Assembly (NCBI GenBank): GCA_017311185.1
Contig: JAESUZ010004533.1
Span: 310,001 to 374,000, forward strand
From: Proteles cristata cristata
Taxonomy: Eukaryota; Chordata; Mammalia; Carnivora; Hyaenidae
DNA length: 64,000 bases
Direction: 5' to 3'
Within the stretch, counting starts at the first letter, position 1. The number at the start of each line of letters is the position of its first letter. Shown piece after piece: positions 23,440-35,424 of this stretch. Under the pieces are notes generated by a model. It searched no databases. It saw only the letters and a program-made list of their open reading frames with translations, and had not been told where the DNA came from. Position numbers and translations under genes: made by a program.

Positions 23440-23910
23440 AAAAGAAATCTAAGGTAGTGATAGCTGAGGGAAGATAGAGGTTACTTTTGGAGGGAAGAAG
23501 GAGGGTGTGATTGGGAGAGGGAATATTAACAAGCTACTGGAGAGGTTGGCAGGCAATTACTTGACCTAGCTGATAGTTACAAGAGTGTTTACTGTCTAGG
23601 GGCGCCTGGGTGGCTCAGTCAGTTAAGTGTCCAACTTTGGCTCAGGTCATGATCTCACAGTTCGTGGGTTTGAGCCCCGCATCAGGCTCTGTGTGACAGC
23701 TCAGAGCCTGGAGCCTTCTTCAGAGTCTGTGTCTCCCTCTCTCTCTGACCCTTCCCTGCTCACACTGTCTCTCTTTCTCTCGGAAATAAATAAAACATTA
23801 AAAAATTAAAAAAACAGTGTTTACTGTCTAATACTCATTAAGCAATGCAGTTATGTGAGATTTTATGAATCTGTGTTTTATTTTACAATAATAAGGTAAA
23901 AGAAAAGTCT
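23440..23910 (+). mobile_element. Probable old L1 3' end, split by an SINE
   Basis: Text such as 'gggaatattaacaagctactgg' before the SINE and 'ttatgtgagattttatgaat' and 'ttttacaataataagg' after it resembles an L1M 3' UTR end. The assignment is tentative. Confidence 0.45.
23599..23815 (+). mobile_element. Felid SINE with perfect 15-bp target duplication
   Basis: Head 'ggggcgcctgggtggctcag', tail 'aaataaataaaacatt' plus A-rich spacer. 'agtgtttactgtcta' is identical at 23,584-23,598 and 23,816-23,830. The intact head and perfect duplication mark a young copy. One short deletion removes the usual 'ctg' in the '...ctctgtgctgacag...' block. Confidence 0.96.
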
Positions 23911-24022
23911 AAAAAACCTAAACACTAAACCTTCCCGTCAATCACGGAGTGTTACTTTTCTCCCTAAATTTCATTCTGTGTCTATTTCTCAACATCTCAG
24001 GTCACCCATAAGCTCCAATGAA

Positions 24023-24149
24023 CAGGGTGATCACATACCCAGTTTGCCAGGGACAAGTCCCAGATTTATTTATAGTCTTGGAGTAGTTATTAATAGTGTT
24101 TTCTTCCTCAGAATTGTCTCAATTAAACAGTAAAGTATATGGTCACTCT
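24023..24149. mobile_element. Possible small MITE with imperfect terminal inverted repeats
   Basis: The left end 'cagggtgatcacatac' and the reverse complement of the right end 'gtatatggtcactct' match at most positions, the usual look of an old ~130-bp non-autonomous DNA transposon. Family unknown. Confidence 0.5.
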
Positions 24150-24863
24150 ACTAATAAATAACACTATCTTTTTTCTGTCTTGATTCATACCTATTGAGAA
24201 TAATGCAGGAATCAGACTTGCAAAATTTCAGCTTAATAACCAATAAAGCTATTGGAGAATCTAACTCTAGGCCTTGCTAATGTTTTTGCTCACAATTAGG
24301 CAGATTTACCATCTAACTACCGGCAGCACAGAATAACCTTGCTGCTACTGTTCTTCCCTCCCACCCATGGGGGACCTGCCCATACCATGGACAAGCAGAG
24401 GAATTAAGAAAGGCCAGTAGCGTTGCTCTTTTGGTGCATCTTCTAGTTTCTTTGGTCTTTGTCTTTTTACCTTTCATTGATTTGAACAATATTGACTTGT
24501 TACATAGGATGTAATTCAATATGCATTTTTCTGATTTTTCCTTATTATCAAATTTAGATTATGCACTTTTGGCAAGAATATCACAGAAATGATATTGTAT
24601 CCTTTTCAGTGCATCATATTGCGAGGCACAGAGTTAATTTGCCCCATTACTGGTGATGTTAACTTTAATCACTTGTTGAAGGAATTGTCTGTCAGTTTTC
24701 TCCAAAAATTTACTCTTATTGTCATTGTAAGTAATACAAATCATATGGAAAGATAGATACTTTTAGACTCTGTAATTATCCTGTCTCTCATAAAATTTTC
24801 ACCCACAAATTTTAGCATTTGTCAAAATGCTGTATTACTGTGATATTTGCCAACTAGATTTTC
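24150..24863. other. AT-rich intergenic sequence
   Basis: No gene or clear repeat seen. Confidence 0.4.
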
Positions 24864-24990
24864 TTTTCTTTCTTTTTTAAAGAAGATTTTACTTAAGTAA
24901 TTTCTATAGCCACCCAATGTGGGGGCTCAAACTCATGACCCCAAGATCAGGAGTCACAAGCTCCACTGACTGAGCCAGCCAGGAACCCCT
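24864..24990 (-). mobile_element. Short carnivore tRNA-SINE lacking the CT-rich domain
   Basis: From 'aagaagattttacttaagta' to 'gagccagccaggaacccc' on the plus strand, it has the tRNA-like part but no GA/CT-rich middle. The flanks 'ccaactagatttt' and 'ccaaatagatttt' are the target duplication. It belongs to a different and probably older class than the full-length felid copies. Confidence 0.85.
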
Positions 24991-25951
24991 CCAAATAGAT
25001 TTTTCTATTTTCATGATTCCTTCACCCAATATTTGCTAGTTGAAAATCTATTGTACAGAAGAGATTTCATTTTATGTATGTTTGTATGTATTTTATTTAT
25101 GTTGCTATGAACTCTGGACTTTTATTTTGGTCTATGATTATAACCAATTACTCTCCTTTTTTGTTGTTGTTGCTAAAATTGTCTCACATCTGACTATTGG
25201 GAGCCCCTTAAAGTTGGCTACTCTGACCTTTTAACATATTTGAAGCTGTTCCTATTTGAAACTAAAATGCTAAAAATATTCACTCAAATCCAAAGGGGCT
25301 CATTCCTGCTTTTTTGGATGCTGACTCTGGGGTCCAAGACAGCTCCTTAGCAGAGTAGGCTATGCCAGAGGCAGAACCCAGGAGAGTCCCCTTTTCTGAC
25401 AGGCCATCTCATCTACCTCAGCGTTCCCATCGTTTCACAGGTATGTAGATCTTTCCTGGCCCCTTTCGTGTGCAAATCAGCACAAGCACAGGGTCTTTCC
25501 TTTGGTGCACTTCCCATGGCTGGGCTGGCTGTGCGTAACCCGAGATAGCCCTCTCTGCAGGACAGCAAGCTTATAACCTCTGCTACCTCTTTGCCTGTAA
25601 GTTGTTCCTAAACACTTCATTTTGCACTTACATCACGTAGTGTCTATGCCCTGTCCATGCCAACTCATCTCCTAATGCAATCCTATCATTTAGATATACT
25701 CATGTAATAATTTTAAAGAATATTACAAGTTGCTCCCTGGTGAAATTAATTATTAGAAGTACCTCACTAGATTTAAGCTGTGGATGTTTTCACAATATTA
25801 TATGTGACATTTTATACCGATTTACAGTGTTTCTACATCTCAGTGGCATAAAAATGAACACTACCCAAACATAATATTATGAAAGAATGAAAAATGGAGG
25901 AAAGTAACAGTAAGTCAACACTGAATCCAAGTACAACATACAACAAAAAAA
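24991..25951. other. Unassigned intergenic sequence
   Basis: No supported gene. 25,300-25,600 is GC-richer, and the rest is AT-rich. Confidence 0.4.
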
Positions 25952-25963
25952 TCACCTAGTCCA

Positions 25964-26061
25964 GGGGCACCTGGCTAGCTCAGACAGTAGAGCACACAGC
26001 TCTTGATTTCTGGGTTGTGAGTTTGGGTCCCATATTAGGTATAGAGATTACTTAAAAAAAA
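25964..26061 (+). mobile_element. Short carnivore tRNA-SINE lacking the CT-rich domain
   Basis: Head 'ggggcacctggctagctcag', then 'gcacacagctcttgatttct' and a direct jump to the A-rich tail. The flanks 'tcacctagtcca' and 'ttacctactcca' are a near-perfect target duplication. It is the same short class as 24,864-24,990 in the opposite orientation. Confidence 0.85.
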
Positions 26062-26074
26062 ATTACCTACTCCA

Positions 26075-26524
26075 AATTAGGTTTCAGAAAACTCAGAAAA
26101 TTAGATTATTTCAAGCATAGGCTATTAAGGAGTAAATATCAGTACAAAATTAACTGTTTTTATAACAAAGTTTTGTCCAATTTGGTTTTAATGTTTCGTT
26201 GTTTATATAACAGGATTTCACCTTTTAAAAATTTTTTTAAGATTTGAGAAGGATTACTTATAATATTCTTTTATAAGAATATTCATGTTTTGTAAAGACT
26301 TGCTTTAATTGTTTAAATGCCTTATAGACCCTAATGGATATGTTGTATTATGTTAGAGGTGTTCTGTGATGAAGGAGGTTGAGACTCTTGACATTTTTTC
26401 AAGGAGGGAAGTCTAACATCTATTCAGAGTCAAAATCATATTTGGTTTTGTAGGGACTAAAAGCATAGAACACAGTGTCCACTTTTGGTTCAATTATGTA
26501 GTCTATGTGGGGGTATAGCCTGGT
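26075..26524. other. AT-rich intergenic sequence
   Basis: Nothing identifiable; a T/A-rich patch lies at 26,220-26,250. Confidence 0.4.
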
Positions 26525-26740
26525 GGGGTTAAGCAGAGGTTCTGAAATGAGACCTGAATTTAGTCCTAACTCCCACAATCATGAGCTGCGTGACCTTAGA
26601 CTCGTTTCCCAACTTTCATGAAGCTTATGTAAAATGGCAATGTTTGTAGGACCAAATTCGATAATATTCATAAGCAGCTTAGCACAGTGAGTAGACCATA
26701 ATGAGCCCTCTGTAAGTGTGAGCTATTACTATTATCTGAA
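26525..26740 (+). mobile_element. MIR element, diverged
   Basis: MIR core traces: 'gagctgcgtgaccttagact', 'cagcttagcacagtgagtag', 'gagctattactattatc'. Confidence 0.7.
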
Positions 26741-28189
26741 ACCAATTGGGCAGTCATTTAATTATACATTTAGTATGGAAGTGATGCCAATGAAAATGAT
26801 CAATAGTTTAGTGGTTTTACAGAAACCTGGAGCAGGCTCCCTTTACATACATCAATGAATCTGAGATTCTAAAAGCTCCTTTCCTGGGGCATACTCAAGG
26901 ATCCTGACTCTCATCTATCATAATTAACTCTGTTGTAACCACGAAGCTGATGCTGTGGATTCATTAGTGCCTGGAAAGCTGATATTGAAAACACACTACG
27001 GAGGCGTTCAGAAGGTGGAAGAACGTTGTCCTGAGGTGGAGCAGATCTGTTGAGAAAAAGGTGTTATCTTTTCTCACACACAGTTTGACATATCAAATGC
27101 ATGTGGGTTGATTTAAAATGCCTGGTGGTGTCATTTAGGTGTTTCTTAAAAAGGCTTTTGGAGACTTTACTTTAAGCTGTAACTTTAGAGCCTGTGGAGC
27201 CAAACAGATGTTTTCGTGGACTCAGGGTGAGTAATGTTCTCCTGTGGCCTGAGTCATAACTCATCAAATATTGCTCTGGTGGCCTGGAAGAGGCCATATA
27301 TCTCTGAGTATGCACTGGGGATGTACTTTAACGCCACAGGATCTGGTTCAGTAACCAAAAACATATTTAGAGCTTAAAATGAAAACCACTGGGAAATCCA
27401 TGCTTTAAATACATTTCTAGAGGTTCCTCCTTAAATCAGCTAACCATTAACTCGCAAGGTGTCGATGCCATTTGTGTTCAGAACAAAGCTCTTGTGGGAA
27501 CATAATTATTACTAATTTTAATTTTTCGGTAAATCCATTAGCACCTTTGTCCTAATAGTAGTGAGAGCAGCTGCGTCTTGGTGGTATGGGTTGTTTTCAC
27601 TTGTTTTCATGTGTTTTTGCCTTTTTCCATGAATTGGCTCAAGCAATTAGTGGGATATTGCCTTGGCTAGTTTAACTGCTCTCGAGATTCTCAGAACTAT
27701 TTGAAGCATGGAATAGGCATGGCCAGTTTAGCCTCCTTGTTATTCTTCTCCTCACAAAATGATCAGACTAGCAGTTCAATGAAGAGAAATGCTAACTTTT
27801 TTAGCTTACAGTTTTTCCATCAGACAGACTTGATCACAGGGCTCAGGGTTATTATCTTAGGGGAGAGAAAAGTGCAGAAACAAATTCTTGACTTTGAACT
27901 CACAATTGTGCAATAGTTTCTTGATGTCTACAGAAGAGTGGAGGATTTAAATTGCAGAAGCCCAGGTTTTTGAAAGAGAAACGGTATTTTGAGTTCCAGA
28001 AGGCCAAGAGACTGAAGGATTCAGAGCACAAAGTTTATATAATAGACAATAGATTTGGAAAGACAGCATGAGAGTGAGAGCTAGTTCTCTTAAAAGGCTG
28101 GACAAGGGATGCTGATAGCGCTCTAGGAGCAGGGATGCCCCATCCCAGCCTCCATCATGGACCACCAGTGACACCATTACCCAACACAT
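26741..28189. other. Unassigned intergenic sequence
   Basis: No supported gene. No recognisable repeat in about 1.4 kb. Confidence 0.4.
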
Positions 28190-28395
28190 CTAGTCGTTAC
28201 TATGTGCAAGCATTATTCTAGGTACATTACATATTTAAGTTCCTTTAATCTTCTCATCAACCTTACGATATAGATCCCATTTTCAGATGAAAACCCTGAG
28301 GTACAGAGTGCTCACGTAACAGACCCAAAGCCACAGTTTGTGTCAGAGCCAGTGTTTGTATTCAAGTGCTCTGGCTCTGGAGTCCTTGTTCAGCA
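28190..28395 (-). mobile_element. MIR element
   Basis: Reverse-complement MIR: 'actatgtgcaagcattattc', 'ttcctttaatcttctcatca', 'ccattttcagatgaaaaccc', 'tcagagccagtgtttgtatt'. Confidence 0.85.
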
Positions 28396-29989
28396 GTGAC
28401 CAGTCCCTGGGTGAGGATGATAGCAGCTCAGTGTGGTGTGGAGGGTTCCAGGAGAAGGGAAGACCTATGCCTTGCTTCCTGGATGAAGTCTGAGTGTGCA
28501 GCAAACTTCAGGAACACACTGTGAAGCACCAACATAGTGGAGACAGAGCTGGGCCAGTCCAGGTGAGAAAGGTTCTGATACTTTTGAGTCTCCTAAAGCC
28601 CAGAGAATAGCCTACAATACTTTTCAGTGTCCCTGAGGGGGCTGTGGACATGGGTGGGAGAGATTGGTGATAGGGGTTCAATGTAAGTAGGGGCAAGTGT
28701 GGAAAAGCTGGAGGCTGTAATGCACACTCGCACAAGGGCAGGGGATGCTGTAGAAATAGAGGCCAATTACCAAAGACCAGCAGGTGGGGAGGTGTTCTCA
28801 CTGGACGCCAGTGGAGGGGCAACCTCACTCCTCAAATGCCTGCCACACGCAAACTCACAGAACCTCACTGGCCTTTCAAGAGAACTAAAGGGAGAGGGCA
28901 AAACCCTGGGTTTGTCTGATTTTATTCATGAAATGCCTGAAGAATTAATAATTTGAATGAAATTAGGAAGATTAACTCTCCTGCTGCAGAGGAGCCTGGG
29001 TGCTTGAGATAGAAGTTCAATTATAGGAAAAGTTAAGGCTATATTTTTGCACCCCTGACCATTGGCTTCTAAAAGCTGTATTCAGTATGATTCCACTGGA
29101 ATCATATACATTCAACACAAGAAGCCACCATATGAACTCTGTCATGTTTTCAAATAGAAAGTATTGGGTGTTGGGCCTGGTTTGATGAGATGGACGCTCA
29201 GTCCCTTGCTTCACATTTCTTGTGCAGACACAACTTCTTGAAAAGCAATTTCCACTCAATTGCATTTGCTTTTCTATGGGATGGAAGCAGTTAAGGGAAA
29301 TGAAGGACATTTCGATGCCAGTGTTATATTGGTTACTGATACCAAATGATTTCTGTATTAGGAACACTATGGTCCATATTGTGGCAGTAAAACAGCTTCA
29401 CAGCCAGCTATGGATGAGGCTAATGTGTCAGTTTATAGACCTTGTATTCCCCAGAGTGCCTTGTAACTCTGTGAGCAGTTCCCAAGTGCTCTATTTTAGA
29501 TTTGGATCCCTGAGAGAGCTGGAAAATCAAGTGAATAAGCACACACACACGTGAAGAGGTACCTGCTTAATTATGCATCTCAGGAACTAGTCGTGCTCCA
29601 TTTCTTTTTTCTGTTTCTTTTGTGAAGTTTTTTCTCCCTCTTGGTTGAATTTCTGTCAGAGAAACAAAAGAGGCTTCTGTTTTCTGAATAAAGGAGAACA
29701 AGTTACTTCAGTAAGAATTTATTGGCCTTGGAAAGGACGTTAAATGGCTAAAGTGGGTCTGGGATGGACTCCTAACTGAAGAACAGGCAGATTCTTATTG
29801 TTACCACAGCCACTTAATGTTTGCTGAGAGTCAGTAATGCAAAGAACTCTGCTCTGGGTTTAATACGTAATTATGTTTTAGTTTTGTTGCTAGCAAATCA
29901 TCACGTTTGAAGTCTTTTCTGTCAAAAAGCTCTTCTTTGAACTTACACGCATAGGCCTTTGCTAAATCAACCTGCTGCCTGGGAGCCAG
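28396..29989. other. Intergenic sequence with overlapping two-strand open frames
   Basis: No supported gene. At 29,017-29,554 open frames of 116 codons (minus) and 110 codons (plus) overlap, and 28,508-28,956 shows a similar pair. I recognise none of the products and see no repeat. A short CA run lies at 29,541-29,551. Conserved non-coding sequence or chance are both possible. Confidence 0.35.
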
Positions 29990-30145
29990 GAGAGACTCTG
30001 AGTTGTTCTATCATTATATGCTTCAATTTCTTCCTCCTTACTAAAATGGAGATAATATCTGCCACAGACACATATTACAAAGATGTTAGAGTAATTTATG
30101 AGTTATTACCTGAAAAGTACTTTACGTATCTTAGGAGAAAAGAAT
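29990..30145 (+). mobile_element. MIR fragment
   Basis: 'gcttcaatttcttcctcctt', 'actaaaatggagataatatc' and 'gaaaagtactttacgtatct' follow the MIR core and 3' part. Confidence 0.6.
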
Positions 30146-30339
30146 CATAAAATGTTGACCAGCCTTACTTTCACACTGCCAACTAGGAGAGATTTCACTG
30201 CCTAGCAGGTCTCCCTAGGGACAGGGTGGGAAGTCATGATTTACAGGTCTCTATTCTCCCCAACCCCCCAACCTCCACCAACGCACCTCGTCCTGACACA
30301 CGGAGCCGCAGGACCCAGGAGGGCAGGCCCTTCGACCTG

Positions 30340-30480
30340 TGACATAATCTGTTTCACTTCTCTTGTCTGTCCATTTGGAAAATGTAATTCACAGGATTGC
30401 CATATGGGCTAAGTAATCAGGGTGCTTGCAAAGCTTTTTGCAAATAAAAAGTGCTACATGTAAGTGAAGAATAATACTCA
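30340..30480 (+). mobile_element. MIR-like fragment
   Basis: 'catttggaaaatgtaattca', 'caggattgccatatgggcta' and 'ataaaaagtgctacatgtaa' resemble the MIR 3' half. Weak. Confidence 0.45.
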
Positions 30481-30724
30481 AGCACATGCATTTTGAATGC
30501 AGAGATATGGGTATTTGTCTGTTCAACCCTTTATTTGCAGGAAATGAGTATGTTGGTTGAACTAAAGCCGACTACAGCTTTTAAGACGACAGCTGTAAGA
30601 TACTTAAAAACATATGCTGCTTCACATTTTGTCTGCCTGACACCGCCAGATTGAAGATTTAAAATGAGTTTCAAAGAATTTCCAAGGTATCACATATTTT
30701 GAAGCCTTTTTCATAAAGGACACA

Positions 30725-30890
30725 GTTTTTGGAAGTATAATTGACATACAACATTATATTAGTTTTAAGTGTACAACATGATGATTTGACATTTGTATAC
30801 ACTGTGAAATGATCACCAACAATAAATCTAGCTACCATCTGTCACTATACAAAGTCACACATATTTTTAAAGGATACAATTATTAATAGT
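30725..30890 (-). mobile_element. L1 3' UTR fragment
   Basis: 'ggaagtataattgacataca', 'ttttaagtgtacaacatgat' and 'gaaatgatcaccaacaataa' are the reverse complement of a widespread L1M 3' UTR segment. Confidence 0.7.
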
Positions 30891-32303
30891 CTATTTTGCC
30901 AAGTTACCTCTGTGATGTGCCTGCCACAGAAGATCCTACCAAAAGGACAATGTGTCTAGTGGGTGACCAGAACTTCCCCGGACATTATAAGGAAGTCTTC
31001 AGTCTACAGCAGGGACTGTTGTAATCCCAGATCAGCAACAGGCCCGAAAAAGTCGCACAAATCTGAATGTTGTTAGTTTGGTAGGCCATGGTTCGTTTTT
31101 AGTCCCTTTATGCTGTTATAAACACAATATATTTCTATTATTTTTCTTAAGAGTTGTGGCATACATTGTTTGCATTCAGGAGAGCTAATCAATGCCTGAA
31201 TGTTATGGTTGCCTAGTAAATCCTGAAGAGAAGACCATCATTGAGAAAGAGGAGGTACAGACAGGTGTTTCTTTCCTTGGGTGCTTTCCAAATTCCCCTC
31301 AAGTAAAGCCCTGTGTCACTGATGAAGACACTTTAATTCCCTAACTCTGAATTAGGAATATGTCTGACATATCATCGGAGCTCCAGAAGAGGTTTTTGCT
31401 TTTTGTTTTGTTTTGTTTTGTTTTTTTGGTTATGCGTAGGTGGAGGTTCCCTGGCAGTGGACTCCGAGGAGCCAAAGTCCTCCCTGGAGGTTCCGGGACA
31501 TTCCTGCCTTGGTTCTTCTTGTTGCAGGACCATAGTTCTGAGCCTCGGAGAAGAGGGACTAACTAGTCAGTCATGGTAATATTAAGTCAGCAGGAATGGA
31601 GAGAATGAAATAGCAAGTGAGGAGGCAGAGGGGCAGGTAAACTGGGGTGCCAAGGCTGGCATCAAGGTGTGATCAAATGTGGGGATGGGAGAAGACCCTG
31701 GAGACTTGGTGCTAAGATCGAGACAAGGTGCGGGTATAGGGTAGGAGTGGTCCAGTGAAAGAAATAGTCATCAAATGCATTAGAAACATGGCCAGTGGTG
31801 GGAAAGGGAGATGAAACAGGAATAGGCAATAGGGACAAAGTTGAAAAGTAAAATAAAAGTGAGACCATTCTCGGAGCCAAGGAAAATGATGTGCCATGAA
31901 TTCTGAAGTATAATTAATTTAATCCTCTGCTCCTGCAGGTCACCAAGGACAGACAAAACAACCTTGAGGCTGTGGGATTCTAGCCCCTGAATCCTAGTAC
32001 ATGAACCTAGGAGTGTTCCTCATGAATGGGGATTTAGCATTCTGGTTTCCGCTGCACCAGATGTCTCTTGAACTCTTCCACCAGTTTCTGACCTTTTCTC
32101 CCTCCAAGCATGGAGGAAGGAGTGAGAGGCAGAGGCAGGATAGGTCCCTTACCCTTTGCTCCTTCTTCCTTTTAAACCTTCACCCCACTACTTCTGCCAA
32201 CAGTCTCTCGCAAGTAGAATTCATAAATTATATGCATAACTCATATGAGTGCATGGGAACAGGTATTGAGTGGGGAGACTGTTTAAGAGAAGGGGGAGTT
32301 GAA
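30891..32303. other. Unassigned intergenic sequence
   Basis: No supported gene. A (GTTTT)n run lies at about 31,402-31,422. 31,620-31,880 is purine-rich. Confidence 0.4.
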
Positions 32304-32525
32304 GGGCACCTGTGTGGCTCAATTGGTTAAGTCTCTGACTTCAGCTCAGGTCATGATCTTGCAGTTCACAAGTTCAAGCTCTGCGTTAGGCTCTGTGCTG
32401 ACAGCTCAGAGCCTGGGGCCTACTTTAGATTTTGTGTGTCCCTCTCTCTCTGCCCCTACCCTGCTCACACACACACACTCTCTCTCTCTCAAAAATAAAT
32501 AAACATTTATAAAAATAAATAAATA
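32304..32525 (+). mobile_element. Felid SINE, full length
   Basis: Head 'gggcacctgtgtggctcaat', a CA run at 32,466-32,478 inside the CT domain, and a doubled A-rich tail ('aaataaataaacatttat' then 'aaaataaataaatag'). No clear target duplication found. Confidence 0.9.
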
Positions 32526-33085
32526 GAGAAGCAAGAGTAGAGATTTGACTGCACTCAATATTGGAGACTCCACTAGGCCAGATGGGAATATTGAAATTAT
32601 TGTTGAAATTAATTGGCATATAGATGGACAATTTCTGGATTCATCATGCTTCTCTTTCCCTCTGCTTTTCCTTATTTTATAGACTGTGACCTCTGTGTTA
32701 ATATGAGTCTGTAGGTGCTGCTCTTTTTGGTCCCCTTAAAATTTTGAAGCTGAGGGAAACCCGTCTGGCAGATTGAGTCATCTCCTCACCAGGCCCAAGA
32801 AAAGAAGTTCTGTGTTGCTTCTGCTTAGGCCCAGGTCTTGAGTGACAGGGAGAATCTCTGAGATACACAGTCCAGGGCATCCCAAAAGGAAGCTCCTAAA
32901 ATTGGGCTTTGGAGAAAATAGGGTAGACATTTGGCTTCTGGGTCTTTGGCAGCACCTCACCCAGAGGCTAGTGGCTGCCAGTGTCCAAGACCCCTCGATG
33001 AGATCTGGCAGGTAAAAGTGCTATTTCAGAGTATGTTGAAACTACTTAAATAAACTTCTCCAGCATTGAAGAAATGTTCATTCAC
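32526..33085. other. Unassigned intergenic sequence
   Basis: No supported gene or repeat. Confidence 0.4.
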
Positions 33086-33104
33086 AGAAAGTTTAATTAT
33101 TCTT

Positions 33105-33333
33105 TTTTTTTTATTTTTTTAAATGTTTTATTTATTTCTAGGAGAGAGAGAGAGAGAGAGACAGCGTGAGCAGGGGAGGGTCAGAGAGTGAAGGAGTCAC
33201 AGACTGAAACAGGCTCCAGGCTCTGAGCTGGCAGTCAGCACAGTGCCCGACGTGGGGCTCGAACCCATGAACTGCGAGACCATGACCTAAGTGAAAGTCG
33301 GACGCTCAACCGACTAAGCCACCCAGGCGCCCC
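33105..33333 (-). mobile_element. Young-subfamily felid SINE
   Basis: Ends 'taagccacccaggcgcccc'. It carries the block 'gagctggcagtcagcacag' plus 'cacagactgaaacaggctcc' and 'gacctaagtgaaagtcgg' that sets three copies apart in this window. Flanks 'agaaagtttaattattctt' (33,086-33,104) and 'agaaagtccaattattctt' (33,334-33,352) form a 19-bp target duplication with two changes. Confidence 0.96.
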
Positions 33334-33529
33334 AGAAAGTCCAATTATTCTTAATCATGTATAGAAAGGCTTCCAAGGGCAGATTTGTACTTGACAGCAC
33401 TTTGTCGATTATTGTATTTATTTAATGGTAAGAAACAAAATTTCTTTTAAAAATATCTGACAACGTTAATGGTCCCTCCCTCAAGAAGAGAAAAACTGTA
33501 TAGCTGGGATTAACAGCCACGTCTTCACT

Positions 33530-33690
33530 TCTATGGAAATTTATAGTTGGCAAAGCATTTTCCAATATACCATGTTGTTTAGTTTTTACAACCGCCCTGT
33601 TTGATGATAAGAAACAGGGTTGCTAAGGGCTTTGTCCAGGGTCACGCAGCCAGCAGGGAGCAGAGTAGGATCATCAGCTTTCAAATCTTA
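33530..33690 (-). mobile_element. MIR fragment
   Basis: Reverse-complement MIR traces: 'gcaaagcattttccaatata', 'tttagtttttacaaccgccc', 'ccagggtcacgcagccagca'. Confidence 0.65.
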
Positions 33691-34220
33691 TTTACTGGTT
33701 CTTTGGTGCATCTTAAACTTAGAATGAACTTGAACAAGGTGAATGTCAAGTCCTCAGCTCTCCCTAGGCCCCACAAGCTGTTATGTGCACAAATTATGAC
33801 AGTTTGAGCTCCTTGAATTTCCTTTGGGAAACCCCCTAACATTTTTCTCTCTCATTATTACTCTCTCTCTCCCTTTTTTGGTAAGTGTCTTGAGAGATTT
33901 TTATAATTTTGTTTTTGAGCTATTTGGCTACGAATAACTTGTTTAATTTAAAGGCTGGCTGTGATGTCTTAGCAAGCACAGTGAATATACTCAGAAATCC
34001 TTATAAGTGAGAATATCCTATGAGTTGTTCTCAGATATAATAAAGATTTTAAGCATATTGGATTCCATAACTAATAGAACCTATGTCATGCTCTATATGG
34101 TAGCACTTACATGTTTGTTTATATTTATATAGCTATATATTAAGCATTTGTTTTCATTTTGCAGTTTCCTTTCCCTATCTTTTTAAGGATCACATATTTT
34201 CATAGGTCTTAAAAAAGCAT
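33691..34220. other. AT-rich intergenic sequence
   Basis: No gene or clear repeat. Confidence 0.4.
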
Positions 34221-34224
34221 ATTT

Positions 34225-34380
34225 TCAGTTTTCTCATCCATAAATTGGATATAATAATGGTACTTCACTCATAGAGCTGTGATGAAGATGACATCAATTT
34301 CAGTTGAGAAGCTTGAAGCTCTCAGAACAATACTTAGCATATGAGAATAATGATTAATTATTATTGTTATTATTATTATT
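34225..34380 (+). mobile_element. MIR fragment with TTA-rich end
   Basis: 'cagttttctcatccataaat', 'gagctgtgatgaagatgaca' and 'acaatacttagcatatgaga', ending in a (TTA)n run at 34,357-34,379. Confidence 0.7.
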
Positions 34381-34675
34381 CCTAGTAGACAAAAGTGCTT
34401 CCATTATATACTTCACCACAGAACATATTTGTAGGGAGCCATTAATTCAACAATTTGAATCCTAAAATAATCCATGACTACTAGTTTTTGCTGAATATAC
34501 AAATAATTTTGGAATATAGCTCTGAAGAAGCGATATAATTGAAGAGAAGAGACTGTATAAGGTAATTACAGTCAATTATAGCAAAGATATTAATAAGAAT
34601 GTTTTAATGAGAGGCAAAAATCCTCTCTTCCCAATAGAGTTAGATGATTAAAAGTATTGATATCCTATTTCAAAT
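34381..34675. other. AT-rich intergenic sequence
   Basis: Nothing identifiable. Confidence 0.35.
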
Positions 34676-34862
34676 ACTGGCTTTGCGTTCACTCTCTGTG
34701 TGATCTTGGGTAAGTTATTTGAGCCCATCCATTGCTTTTATCCATCAATGGAGATATGAGTAGTGTGTACATTGAAGGCCAGGAAGGAATAAATAAGATG
34801 GTGCCATAATGCTTAGCCCAGTACCTGGCACAGAGTGATGGTCAAAACATTGGTTGTGAGAA
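34676..34862 (+). mobile_element. MIR element
   Basis: 'cactctctgtgtgatcttgg', 'gtaagttatttgagcccatc' and 'agcccagtacctggcacaga' mark the core and 3' part. Confidence 0.75.
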
Positions 34863-35420
34863 TTATGATTGTGAGCTCAGGGCAGGAGCCTTACCAGCTG
34901 TGATTTTAATTACTGTCTTTATATCTTGCATATGCCAGTGTTTTACAACCCTTAAAATCCTTGCCCATGCATGGCTGATTTAAAAACTCACGTTCTTTGT
35001 CTTCTTTTTCTTGAGGTTTCCATACCTTTTCTTGAGGGGTGAACCTCCATTTGAGTATCAGTGTACTGTGTATTCTTCATATTTCTTCCAGCCAAGCAAA
35101 TGTTGTCAAGCATTGGTTTGCCCTTCATAGCTACTATTATGCAAATATATGTACATATATATGTATATAGATGATATATGTATAGTTTCTGTAATCTAAA
35201 AATATAATATTGAAAAAATTAAAAACCTCTACAGTTAACATTTTCTGATTATCCAGTTTTTCTAAAACATAATCTATGTGCAAATAGGAGATAAAGCACA
35301 GAAGTTACTGTTTGTGATATTGTATAAGAAATATGTATTTGGTCTTCATCTCCATTCTAGTGCAGAGAATGCTTGGAATTTTTTAAGTGATGACAGCCAT
35401 AAAGGTGACTTTTTTATGTT
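34863..35420. other. AT-rich intergenic sequence with AT dinucleotide tract
   Basis: An alternating purine-pyrimidine tract of TA and TG steps lies at about 35,146-35,187. No gene. Confidence 0.4.
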
Positions 35421-35424
35421 AATT

